From NCBI RefSeq assembly GCF_014066305.1, contig NW_023501043.1:992001-1056000 (forward strand): DNA of 64,000 nucleotides, written 5' to 3'. The notes beneath the pieces were generated by a model that made no database searches, was not told the origin of the DNA, and saw nothing but the letters and a program-made list of their open reading frames with translations. A program made the position numbers and the translations under genes. The DNA is from Letharia columbiana (lineage: Eukaryota > Ascomycota > Lecanoromycetes > Lecanorales > Parmeliaceae). This document shows, piece after piece, positions 32,698 through 42,178 of the stretch (position 1 is the first letter of the stretch; each line of letters opens with the position of its first letter).

Positions 32698-34423
32698 CTA
32701 GTCCCCTACCTGGATTTCAGGTAGGTCGGCTAATCCAAGCTTCCTGAATGTGCCACGAATTGTTCCACCAAGCTCTTTATGTAGATCCTCCCAAGCCTGA
32801 GCCACCCATTTTGTGAGCAAAATTCGGCGATCACCGACGGTATACTTACCCTCCTTCCACTTGCTGAAATGGTCCTGATAGTGGAGGTCCTGTTGCCTCT
32901 GGATACGGATCTTTAGAGGCTTATTGATGGCCACATCGAGTACTTGAACGTAGCCGGTGCAGCCTGAGGGAATAAACGAAGGTATAATATTAAGATCCTT
33001 TAAGGCTTATTTTACCTTCGGCGTCTTTTAATCTTTGAAAATATTAAGACTAAGAAGGCGAGGATAAGGCTTTTTATAATCAAAGAACGTAGATATAGCG
33101 TAAGCGTATTACTCTCTTAGCTACTTAATTATAACCTCGCTATTATAATAGGCCTTCGGATTCCATTGGACCTTGACCCTCTCATCGTATTGCTTCATCT
33201 CGCTCCTGATCGTAGAGTTTTTCGGACCATTCGTCCCCTTGAAGATCAGAAGAGGTCTGCAGTGAGGAAATCCATCGGCCGTAACGTAAACCATGAGTGT
33301 GGCACACCTCTTGTCCCATCCGGATCTGGTTTCCTTGACCCAGACGGTTTCTGCACCCTTGAAGTCGTAGGACGTTCCATTCAAGAATTCGTAGGGTACA
33401 GGAGTCTGATCCATATTGCCAATGTCGCTGAGGAGGTAACGACCTTTATCGTGTAGAGGTATTTGACCGAGGAGAGGCTACGAGTTACGCCTATTGAATT
33501 AGAATTAAAGAACGATTTACTCGCGGTAATCTTCGGGAGTTTAGATAGATATATTAGCGATTATAGTAGAAATCTATATAGACTCTCAAAAGAAGATGTT
33601 GAACTTTTTAAGCTCTCTTCGTAGAACGACGAATTAAAATTCTATTTCTCTGGCGAAATACTTAAAACTAGCTATTTAAAAATCTAAAACCTATATAGTT
33701 AGTTAGCTAATCGACCTTCTTATGCACCTGTTCAGGGAATATAGCTTTAAAAACCTCCTTAGCCTGCTGGATAAACCACCGCTTGCTAATACTACTGCCA
33801 TGGCCTCGAGCCGTCTTGAAAAGCTCAATCAGACGGGCTTCTAACTCAGGGTATTTGGCTGCACCAGCTGCATATGACCGGTTCTTGCGGGTACCCTTCT
33901 TCATGTTCTAGATATCCACTTGATTGGCCATCCAGTTCTTGAGCATGGGTATGGTGATTTTGAGGTTTTTGGCCGCAAGGTACTTGCTGATAGGCTTCAA
34001 CTCACCAGTGCGTAAATCCGGATTCCTTGTGGTCATAGCATAGCTGACAGCAGCCAGCTTCTGCTCCCTGGTGTATGAGACCCGTCTTCTATCCTCCTCA
34101 TGACAGCCGTCGTTTCTATTCTGAGGTGACTCATGCTCAGGTAGAGCGTTGGCATAAGCAGCCCGCTGAGCTTCAAACTCGGTAAAAAGAGACTCTTCAT
34201 CGATATGAGGGATGTGGGTAAGAAGCTGATGCTTGGGAGACCGAAGTAGGCTGGATTTCGATATGCGGGCTCCACGAACGCTACGGAGCTCAATGGGCTT
34301 TGGAAGAGGGCCAGGTCTCAATTGGGTAGCCGAGCTAGGCTTCTTCATGAGTGCATCGAATGCATTAGGCTTGCGGAGCTGCTGGACTGACGATTGGCCT
34401 TGGGATATGTGTAGGGAAGCCAT
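32698..34423 (-). pseudogene. Pogo-like (DDE_1) transposase, broken
   Basis: Four minus-strand segments correspond in order to one transposase. Segment 34423-33908 (from M-A-S-L-H) ends in a psq-like helix-turn-helix region. Segment 33904-33707 has a CENP-B/Tc5-type DNA-binding segment. Segment 33414-33121 holds the DDE start (D-Q-T-P-V-P, G-W-D-K-R-C-A-T-L and D-G-F-P). Segment 32960-32698 holds the second acidic block (V-L-D-V-A-I-N-K-P) and the C terminus. The stretches between (about 32965-33150 and 33485-33715) are AT-shifted and full of stops. The decay is thus patchy: intact-looking coding blocks alternate with RIP-like blocks. Confidence 0.75.
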
Positions 34424-35393
34424 TGGGGACGAAGGAATAAAAGAATAAAGATGAAGAGCGAATAGGAGATGATTGCTCGTTTAACTAATATTGGAATAGT
34501 ATATATAGCTATTATAGGCGCGTATCTCCCTTTTAGAGGTATTCTCCTATCTAATAAGATATACTTTATAATTAATTAACTGGTTCTAGAGATACGATAG
34601 GAGAAATATGCTCTATATGCTTCTGTAGCTTCTATTTTGATAGGGCGTCTCTTCGAGCTCTCCGATTGGCGATAGTAAGCTTAGTAAGGCTATGGACTAG
34701 CGCCTCAGGCCATACGATACTACAGTGTTATAAGGCCCCTTTACATATAAAATACGATTCTAAACGATGATCAGATGGACGCTTCGGCTATATGGTAGTA
34801 TTTTATATGCCAATTAATCCGGTAGGACACGGATAGCTTAGGGGGTGAGGGTACCCTGCGGGCGCCTCGAGTATTGCGCAACAAAAGGTCTTTTAAGGTT
34901 TAGTCTTCAGAAAGGTCATTCATACGAGTCGTTCACATTTCTCCATTCTGGTAGCAGTCTAAAAACTGAATTAAAATACGTGTTAGCGAGACGTTAAAGA
35001 TACTGCGATTTTCGAAAGCAATCGTGATGTAAGACTTGTAAGTAAGCGATTTCCCCTCTGCCCTCTAGCCAGCCAACTAGTAGTCTTTTAGCGCAATGCC
35101 GAGGCGGTGATGTGCCGGTTCGGTGTAATATTGTGCAGATCGACCATCAAGAGTCAGTGTCCTGCTGTCGACGAGACGCCCAGGATACTCAGAGACTCCT
35201 TGTCGTGCCTGTGTCGGAACATGGACGAGGTGCGCTGTCGCTTGGTGTCAACAGTATCATAGCCATGTAGTGTCCCCCGAAAATATGATTTAAATTTGTG
35301 TTGCTGCAAAATTTGATGTACAAGCGCATAATATGTTTATCAAGATACGCTTCTTCCAATAGACGAGTAGAGTGTAGGCTGCCTTGAATAAAA
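34424..35393. other. Intergenic, transposon flank, nothing else seen
   Basis: The region up to about 34900 continues the transposon flank (partly AT-shifted, with a relative of 28790-28880). The remainder is normal sequence 3' of the coiled-coil gene. The frame 35189-35401 has no domain. Confidence 0.4.
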
Positions 35394-36759
35394 CTATGCA
35401 TCGAGATTCACAAGTCCTGCGTCTCTGAGATCAACCTTGAACGTGTCCAACTGCTGCTGCAAGGCCTCCGTAGTCGACTGAAGCTTGTCTTCCAGATCGT
35501 GGACCTCTGGTTGGAATTTCTCGGCTATGTCGCGATAGTGTTTTTTGAACCAATCTTCGGCCTCTTGGGCTTCCTTTCTGAATCTACGTTGTAGAGCCTT
35601 AGCTTCTCTCCTGAGCTGAATGTCTAGGTCATCGATGTCACGCTCAAGATCGGTGCATTTCCGCTGGACTGATCCGTAGTCGTATTCGAAAATTTGAGCG
35701 TCTTCTGTCGAAGGTCTTGTCGATCGTCGAGGTCAGAGATTTTGAGATACTAGAGCTTGTTCCCTCCATTAGCAAAGAACCAGGCCTGATCAACACTAGA
35801 GATATACCTTCATCAGACTGTCTAACCCTCTTGGCTTCTTTCAAGATTTCCTTCGCTGCCGCACGCTTCCGAGATTCAGGACGTGGCACATGAACACTCT
35901 CCAACGAAAAGTCTAACGCAGTCGACTCTGCGACTCTCGGAAGAGCGGCACGGGGACCACTGGCGACTTCAATGACAACCGACAGAGCAAGCGTCTGGCT
36001 CATGATTGGCTGAACGCCACGAGAAGGTTGAAGTGACGGGGCGTGCCTCCGCTTGGCAGATACAAAGGACAGAGAGTCGTCGATGGGATGGACGTCACGA
36101 GAAGGTCGCATTGAGCGACAGATGTTGCGACGAGGCGAAGAAGGACAGACAACATCTGAAGCGGGATTTTTGCCTTCGAGAGCTGCTTCAACCGAGTCGT
36201 TCTCGGCCTTCTCGGCCCTCTCGGCCTCGCCTTGAATATCCTGAGCAGCTTCGCAGGCCAGAAAATCGGCCACAGGTGTGGCCTTCACAGGACACTCATC
36301 AAGCGCCGACGTACACACGGGATCCTGGCTAATTCCAAGCTCTGAATCTTTGAAATCAAGATTTTCGGTCATGCCAACCGGCGAGGTTGCGGTATCCGGT
36401 TCGGCCGAATTCCGTTCGTCGTTGATTTTAGGCTCGATCTCGGAGAAGTTCCTGCTCACAGGTGCGACGTAATCACGGTCAGACTTTTCGCACGAAAACG
36501 TGTCCGCGAGAGTCTCGCGGTACGAGTCAGCACCCTGAACATTGGCCTCAACAGAGAACTCGTCACGAAATGTCGTCGCAAGGATGTTGCTTCCGTGATG
36601 GTCGATGGCATTGTTGCTTGTCCATATGTCGTCGTCGATTCTCATAGCATCGGGGGGCGGCAATGCGTCGATAGCGGTGAGGATAACATCATCATCTCCC
36701 ACCCCTGATGACTCGAAGAAGCCGTTGTCATAGGTAAAAGCGCTTGTTTGATCATCCAT
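35394..36759 (-). CDS. Hypothetical acidic protein with C-terminal coiled coil
   Basis: ATG at 36759. Exons 36759-35751 and 35704-35394 are joined across a 46-base intron (GTATCT donor, ctctgac branch, GACAG acceptor), giving 439 residues. Without splicing the frame would end at 35644 and lose the coiled coil, so the intron is favoured. The first 330 residues are acidic, low-complexity and probably disordered. Two near-repeats (R-S-M-R-P-S-R-D-V-H-P-I-D and P-S-L-Q-P-S-R-G-V-Q-P-I-M) suggest a small duplication. Residues about 337-439 form a long heptad-rich helix (Q-L-R-R-E-A-K-A-L-Q-R-R). No family was recognised, and its partner and location are unknown. Confidence 0.6.
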
Positions 36760-37803
36760 GATTGCAAGGCTTCTCGGCAGCGAGGCAAAATTCTTGTCGG
36801 TCTGGGAATTTGAGTGGGGAGAAAGAATTTTTAGAGAAAGAGAAGCAATGGGGAAAGGAGCCGCTTTATGTACTTTCTGTTGCGGCCTACCACGCCTCGA
36901 CTAAGCTCAAAAGGAGATGGGCTTTCAAGGCTGATCAGGAGGGTGCTCTAGTCTTATCTCACCCAACAGGCCACGATCAGGATTCTAGAACCCAATGGAG
37001 CAATCTTGCAGCCAGCTATGTACCGGGTTTGCCTTCTGCCATTGGACCTAGTGTCCTTCGGCCCTTCGTAAAACGAGTTGTCGTAGCAAGATTGTGCACC
37101 GATCAATCACGGTAAGATTGGGTTGGTGTATGTGAGTACGGCAGCACTCAGCCTTTCGTCTGCATCACTGCAAATACGATCCCTGAGAGCCGTCTTGCCT
37201 AAGGTGGTGAGCTTTGGCAGTTCCGCTCCCTTCGACATCAAGAGCATACCGTATCATCAGGGCATTGACGTTATCGTAATCAGAGCAATGGCCGAAGACG
37301 GTGAGACACTTCCGCTATCTTTACGTAAAAGGATTGAGCCTCGCATCGTGGACAGGGATGTTCTTAAGCGACTGGTGGATGCCACAATTAGAAACATGTG
37401 CATCGAGGAACCCCAATCAGAATGCTGGCGCTATGCAAAGGATGTAAGGACTGTCTTTCTTCTACCCTCAAGCCCCTGGCTGGTCAACATCGTGCGGCCA
37501 TTATGTCTCTGACTTCCGGCGGCGAGAGACAGATGAAGCTGAAAGGGACAAGTCGAGACTTGGCGTTGTTCAGTGTACGGTGGATATTGGTCTACTCTCA
37601 TGTATCTGACTGGCGAGGCTTGCTTCGCCTGAACGCCAAATGTGAAGAGGGTATGGCGTAGGTGTGTAGGTGCGGGATGTGACGGCATGAGAGCTGCAGG
37701 GTGCATGATTAGCCGGCGGCGACGAACATATAAACCCCCCAGCTGACCCTATCTTTCCGTTCTCGAAATCCACCATTTCCCCCACCTATCATATCCTGAC
37801 CTC
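36760..37803. other. Region between divergent genes; no firm gene
   Basis: The plus-strand frame at 37123-37512 (129 codons) and two overlapping frames at 36762-37115 and 37398-37661 have no recognised domains. They could be a diverged small gene or promoter sequence. Two promoters should lie here: that of the minus gene at 36759 and that of the plus gene at 37804. Confidence 0.35.
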
Positions 37804-38603
37804 ATGGCGCAACGAGTGCTCGGCCTAACATATACTTCTGACAGCTTTCCAGCCCAGCTTGTCACTGTTGTCCCATCCAATGGCGACTTTCATCTGATCT
37901 TAGCGAATCATTACTTAAGCCCTGAAATTCGCTCTGAACTCAATGCGATTGGCTTGACGGGTAGTGCAGGTAATCGAAGGATATTCCCTACGTGTGAGAC
38001 TGCTCTGACCTGTTGCCAGTGAATCCTATCGTAGTTGACGACAGTGAGAGGGCTCCAGATCTTCACGATCTATCAGATCCAGGCCCGTCAAGCAGAGCCG
38101 ATGATCCACGGCACGACATCGATGAGTTGCAGCGTGCACTTCAGGTCGAGCAGGACAACAACAAATATCTTCTCCGGCAGAAAAATAAGCTTGTCAGACA
38201 GAACAAAAATCTTCTTGATGCACAAGAGCGGAAGAAACACGAGAGCGTCGGCGCCTGCGACGAGGCCGAGAGACAAGATTGGCTTCAACAGAAAGAGCCG
38301 TTCGATCTTTTGATACAGGAAAAAGAGCAAGCCGAGGCGTTGGGACGTCGATTGAGCAGCGAGCTTGCCACGGCCGAAACGACGATAAGACTCCTTCAGC
38401 AACGCCAGGTACCTGAGTGCCCAATATGTCGAGAGGTGGTGTGTTGCGGGATTACGCAGTGCGGACACCAGTTCTGCGATTCTTGTTTTTATCTCTGGTA
38501 CCAGGAGCAAGGCGCCAAAGGGGCCACTCAGACATGTCCCACTTGCCGGGCGTATTTGAATAATCTGAATGGGGATTTATTCATCAAGATGCACGGGACC
38601 TAA
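37804..38603 (+). CDS. RING-finger protein, probable E3 ubiquitin ligase
   Basis: Exons 37804-37969 and 38020-38603 are joined over a 50-base intron (GTAATC donor, ctctgacc branch, TTGCCAG acceptor), giving 249 residues. Residues about 90-185 are a coiled coil. Residues 189-231 are a C3HC4 RING: C-P-I-C, then C-G-H-Q-F-C-D-S-C, then C-P-T-C. All eight zinc ligands are visible. RING domains recruit E2 ubiquitin-conjugating enzymes. The substrate is unknown. The gene is convergent with the FHA-like kinase gene, and the two coding ends overlap by 27 bases (38577-38603). Confidence 0.8.
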
Positions 38604-40253
38604 TGAACTACCGTCCGGAGGAGGACGATCTGCGCGGACCAGATCCATCAGAGCTTCAGCGGCGGTAGGTCGGGTATGGGAATCCCACGAAAGCATAGTC
38701 TTCAATACAGAGGACACACTCGTCTCGCACTGCGCTAGAAATTGAAGGACAATTCGGTGATCTCTCTCTGAACGGAGACTTCTTCCAATGATCCAATCAG
38801 CTGGGAACCAAGACTGTAGAAGCGTATATGCAAGTAGCCATATGTCGATTTTTTGGTCGTACTTTTGATTTTTGCCTTTTTGGATTTCGGGAGGGAGCCA
38901 CTTCCACCCTGCTATTTCCTCAACAGTACTAGTTGTCGCTTGGTGTAATTTTCCAAAATCGCATATGCCAGCGTGCCTCGGTTCACGTGGGAAGTATAAG
39001 ACATTCATTGGGGTAATATCACGATGCATCCAGCCACGGCTATGAATAGCGACAAGGCCTTCTAGAAGTTGCTTGAACAGTAGGGTGCGCAAAGCCCAGT
39101 CCGCCTCTAGTTCCTCGTGCCATAGGTGCTCCTTGAAAGAGACTCCCCTTTCCATAAATAGATATACTTCCAACGGATAGAAGCCCGTTAGAGTACTTTC
39201 GGCTTGCGAGTTACACCAACCGTAAAAATGCACAATACCTGGAGAGTGACCAAGTGCTCCACTGATTTCGATCTCGGTTTTGACGGTCTGTGCTTCGATA
39301 TGTGATCTGATGACCAGCTTCTTGACCGCTCTGAGGTCTCCAGTTCGCGGGTGGAACCCTTCCAGCACAACCCCGAAAGTGCCGCTTCCCATGCCTTGTC
39401 TGAACACAGCCCAGGGGGTATGGATGTCGGAGTCGAAGGGAATAGCTGATATGCGTGTCTCGGGCACTTGCGCCTCACGTGCCATCAGCCATGCCTTTCT
39501 CTCCTCGAGATAGAGCTGCTCCTTTGCCGACGTAGTAACACAAAATTGAATATCGTAGCGCATACCTCCCACAAGGAAAGACGTTCGGGGACGATGCAAA
39601 CACTGCATCGAGCCATGCTTCATAAACTCGTCATCGAGAACTACGGGCTTGTGACGACATTGCGCAAAGCCGTCGGGACCACTGCTGGCTTGAGCCGTCG
39701 ATTCGAGCTCTTTCATATGATGACCCTCGCCGGCGTGGAGAATCCAGGCCCCGGATTCGATATTCATTCTCAAGAAAGCATGGGCGCTGGCGAGGTGTTT
39801 TCGGTGTCTAGAACTTGGTGCGGCGAGCAGAATATCGACATTTCGACTGCGGACGTTGTTGCCCACTCCCTTTCCGAGGACCCACTTGACCCCTTTGCTT
39901 AGTGGTGTACAGTCAAAATTCAGACGGAAGTAACCATGGTAGATGGGCACTTCCTCGTCGCTTGTGGTGTCCACTGTCGCGCCTTCATCAAGCTCAGAAT
40001 CGAATCCCTCAGTGGCGGAGAGGAGCCCCTTTTCGGTGACAACGATGAATTGCGCATGATGCTCGTCTAAATGGCCGTTGCGCTTTCTCACAGCCAGCTC
40101 ATGAAAGGCGACCGCAGCTGGCCCTCCTTTCGGTGTGATCTTCAAAATATCATTCACGGCCGTTTCCGAAACTCTCTCAACAGTGGGGGCAGAGACACGG
40201 GATACAGCTCGATCTTTTGATCCACTAGCTCTTGCGACGATGTGTGTATTCAT
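38577..40253 (-). CDS. FHA-like domain protein kinase (second kinase)
   Basis: Single open frame of 558 residues from ATG 40253. Residues about 105-240 resemble an FHA-like beta domain (W-V-L-G-K-G, R-N-V-D-I-L-L, S-A-H-A-F-L). Residues about 281-545 are a protein kinase: glycine loop G-M-G-S-G-T-F-G at 287-294, A-V-K-K near 309, catalytic H-R-D at 410-412 with D-I-T-P-M-N-V, D-F-G at 432-434 and P-P-E at 455-457. The catalytic residues are all present, so activity is expected. The plan (N-terminal FHA-like domain, C-terminal kinase, no intron) parallels the kinase at 3080-5150, but the sequences are clearly different. The stop overlaps the RING gene end. Confidence 0.82.
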   Translation of the reverse strand: MNTHIVARASGSKDRAVSRVSAPTVERVSETAVNDILKITPKGGPAAVAFHELAVRKRNGHLDEHHAQFIVVTEKGLLSATEGFDSELDEGATVDTTSDEEVPIYHGYFRLNFDCTPLSKGVKWVLGKGVGNNVRSRNVDILLAAPSSRHRKHLASAHAFLRMNIESGAWILHAGEGHHMKELESTAQASSGPDGFAQCRHKPVVLDDEFMKHGSMQCLHRPRTSFLVGGMRYDIQFCVTTSAKEQLYLEERKAWLMAREAQVPETRISAIPFDSDIHTPWAVFRQGMGSGTFGVVLEGFHPRTGDLRAVKKLVIRSHIEAQTVKTEIEISGALGHSPGIVHFYGWCNSQAESTLTGFYPLEVYLFMERGVSFKEHLWHEELEADWALRTLLFKQLLEGLVAIHSRGWMHRDITPMNVLYFPREPRHAGICDFGKLHQATTSTVEEIAGWKWLPPEIQKGKNQKYDQKIDIWLLAYTLLQSWFPADWIIGRSLRSERDHRIVLQFLAQCETSVSSVLKTMLSWDSHTRPTAAEALMDLVRADRPPPDGSSLGPVHLDE

Positions 40254-40440
40254 CGCAGGCTTCTACTCGCAAGAATTTGTCGAGGATTGATAATTGGGGT
40301 GTGTAGACTCGTACGGAGTAGAGTACCTTGGTACGTGTTCGAGCGACCCCGGAAAAATTTATTGCCGGACGCCGGAGGCGCAAGAGGCTCAGATATCTTT
40401 GAGACACTTCACTAACAGCAATGAGCACTCGCTGTCAGCC

Positions 40441-41031
40441 ATGGATCATCCCAAATACCATCAATATCGCGAAGACTTTTTGAATGCGCCTGATTGGCAT
40501 TATGTGTCGTCCTCGGACGAGGCTAATGAGGAAGATGACCTTGACGGACTCCTTACACCGGTGTCTATGACTCGCCATTGCGATATCAGCAATACCTCGC
40601 ACGCCCCCTCCGCCCATGTCGCCCACAACTCCTTGTTGAAGCGAAATGATAGAAAGAGCTCCTCCGTGAATCTTCGGCAGAGCAAACCCTGTTCAAGCTC
40701 GCCACGTCGTCCCATCACTCGGTCGTACGGAATCGACTGTGTATCACTGGACTATCGGCGTAAAGGCTTTGTTGTCTGTCGGTCAGCTACGAAGAATATC
40801 TCCATGACCTTTGAAAGATATCTGAGACATTACGTTTGTCAAATGTACCCCGAATATGCTATAGTACTTACTCTATCAGGATATCGAGCGAGCAAAGATG
40901 AGCCATCGAGCCCGAATCGCAGATTCTATTATTTCCTCGAAGACCCCCTTTATACCGTCTCAACCGACACGACTTTAGCAGGAGGGTGGAAGTGGTTTAG
41001 ATCACAAAGAGGAGTTGCACGAAGCTGCTGA
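40441..41031 (+). CDS. Hypothetical protein, divergent from the kinase
   Basis: Start chosen at ATG 40441 (M-D-H-P-K-Y). An upstream extension to 40294 is open but lies in what should be promoter. This gives 196 residues. The N-terminal half is Ser-rich and disordered. Residues about 95-190 form a compact segment with aromatic residues (Y-L-R-H-Y-V-C-Q-M-Y-P-E-Y, F-Y-Y-F-L-E-D) and a W-K-W-F motif near the end. No family was recognised. It shares a roughly 190-base divergent promoter with the kinase at 40253. Confidence 0.45.
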   Translation: MDHPKYHQYREDFLNAPDWHYVSSSDEANEEDDLDGLLTPVSMTRHCDISNTSHAPSAHVAHNSLLKRNDRKSSSVNLRQSKPCSSSPRRPITRSYGIDCVSLDYRRKGFVVCRSATKNISMTFERYLRHYVCQMYPEYAIVLTLSGYRASKDEPSSPNRRFYYFLEDPLYTVSTDTTLAGGWKWFRSQRGVARSC

Positions 41032-42089
41032 AAATGGCCGAAAGCTACATCACAATACCGGAGTCATGGAAATAATGGTACGCGGGCAATTTATTGCAGC
41101 GAAGGTCCACACTCTCTAAGGGTCTGCTAAAACCCAACGGTGCTTGACACTTTACTTCAACGAGTGTAGACGAGAAGAGGATGATTTCAGGAAAGCAGTC
41201 GCATTAGACTGCGGACATATTTGCACGCAGACGAATTTGAGAAGCTACCGCACAGTGAGCTCCGTCGCCGGCCGAGGAACTAGAGGCCATACATGACGCG
41301 TCCGATTGGGTTCGGGTTGCGTCTCGTACTGCTTTGAAGATGATTCCCGGGCAACTTGAAAAGGTCAGCGCTCGCGAAATAAGTCATGAACTCTCGCAGC
41401 CCTTTACCTTGCGACACTTTTGTCATCCTCAGAAGAACGCCGACGATGGTCGATACCTCGGATCTGGTCGACGGAAAGGATTCTTGTGCTGCACACCTCT
41501 GAGCACTGGTTTCAGGACACATGCTGAGGGCGAGAAAAGGGGCTGGGGTCGTGATGGTGCCGATGCCGGAGAGGCTTTGCGTGCTCATGTCGTCAGGGCT
41601 CGATGAGGTGATACTTTGAGGACCTACAAAGCTTGGACCGGCTGGAACAACGGTCTGATTGGATGCGGGGTCTGGGTGGCTGTGATTTATGCTACTTCGC
41701 AATGATCCTTGGACTGCGTATGCAGTGACGACCCTGATGAATGTGAGCGTAAGAGTTTGTGGACCTTGAGTGTATCATACCGCACAAGTAACATTGCAAA
41801 TGTACAAACTATCATGATTGGTCTTGATAGCCACGTTTGACCTTGTGAAGTTGAGCTAGTATTTTATTTGCATGCAAAGAGATCGCAGAGTGGGGTTTTA
41901 TTTTTGAAATGTCACACGATCCATTTTTGGCTCTCCACAGTCTTGCACCACCGGATCTTCCGTGGTCCGTAAACCCTTCTGTGATAGTGATAAGAAAGGC
42001 ATGCGGCACATAAAGACACACCTCCAGGTTCATCTGCTTTCTCAAGCGATGAATCACACATGGTTGTGAGTGGCCTATTGCTACCACTA
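41032..42089. other. No supported gene
   Basis: Short frames on both strands (for example minus 41702-41280) lack domains. The region ends at the inverted integrase fragment beginning near 42090. It may contain the flank of the damaged copia element. Confidence 0.4.
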
Positions 42090-42178
42090 CAACCTTGCAA
42101 ACCATCTGAAAAACAGACTACCACATGGTAGCAGAGGGAGCAAGTCACCCTACGAACTATGGTTCAACAAGAAACCGG
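42090..42178 (+). repeat. Inverted duplicate of a copia integrase segment
   Basis: The plus strand from about 42098 to 42180 (accatctgaaaaacagacta and on) is the reverse complement of about 42512-42590 in the adjacent copia remnant, almost without change. The duplicated piece then continues into sequence for an acidic linker (S-S-D-D-D-D-E-E-D-H), which normally follows integrase in these polyproteins. Confidence 0.75.

Noticed and set aside
37123..37512. 129-codon plus frame
   Set aside because: No domain, no convincing start or splice context. Left as unassigned.
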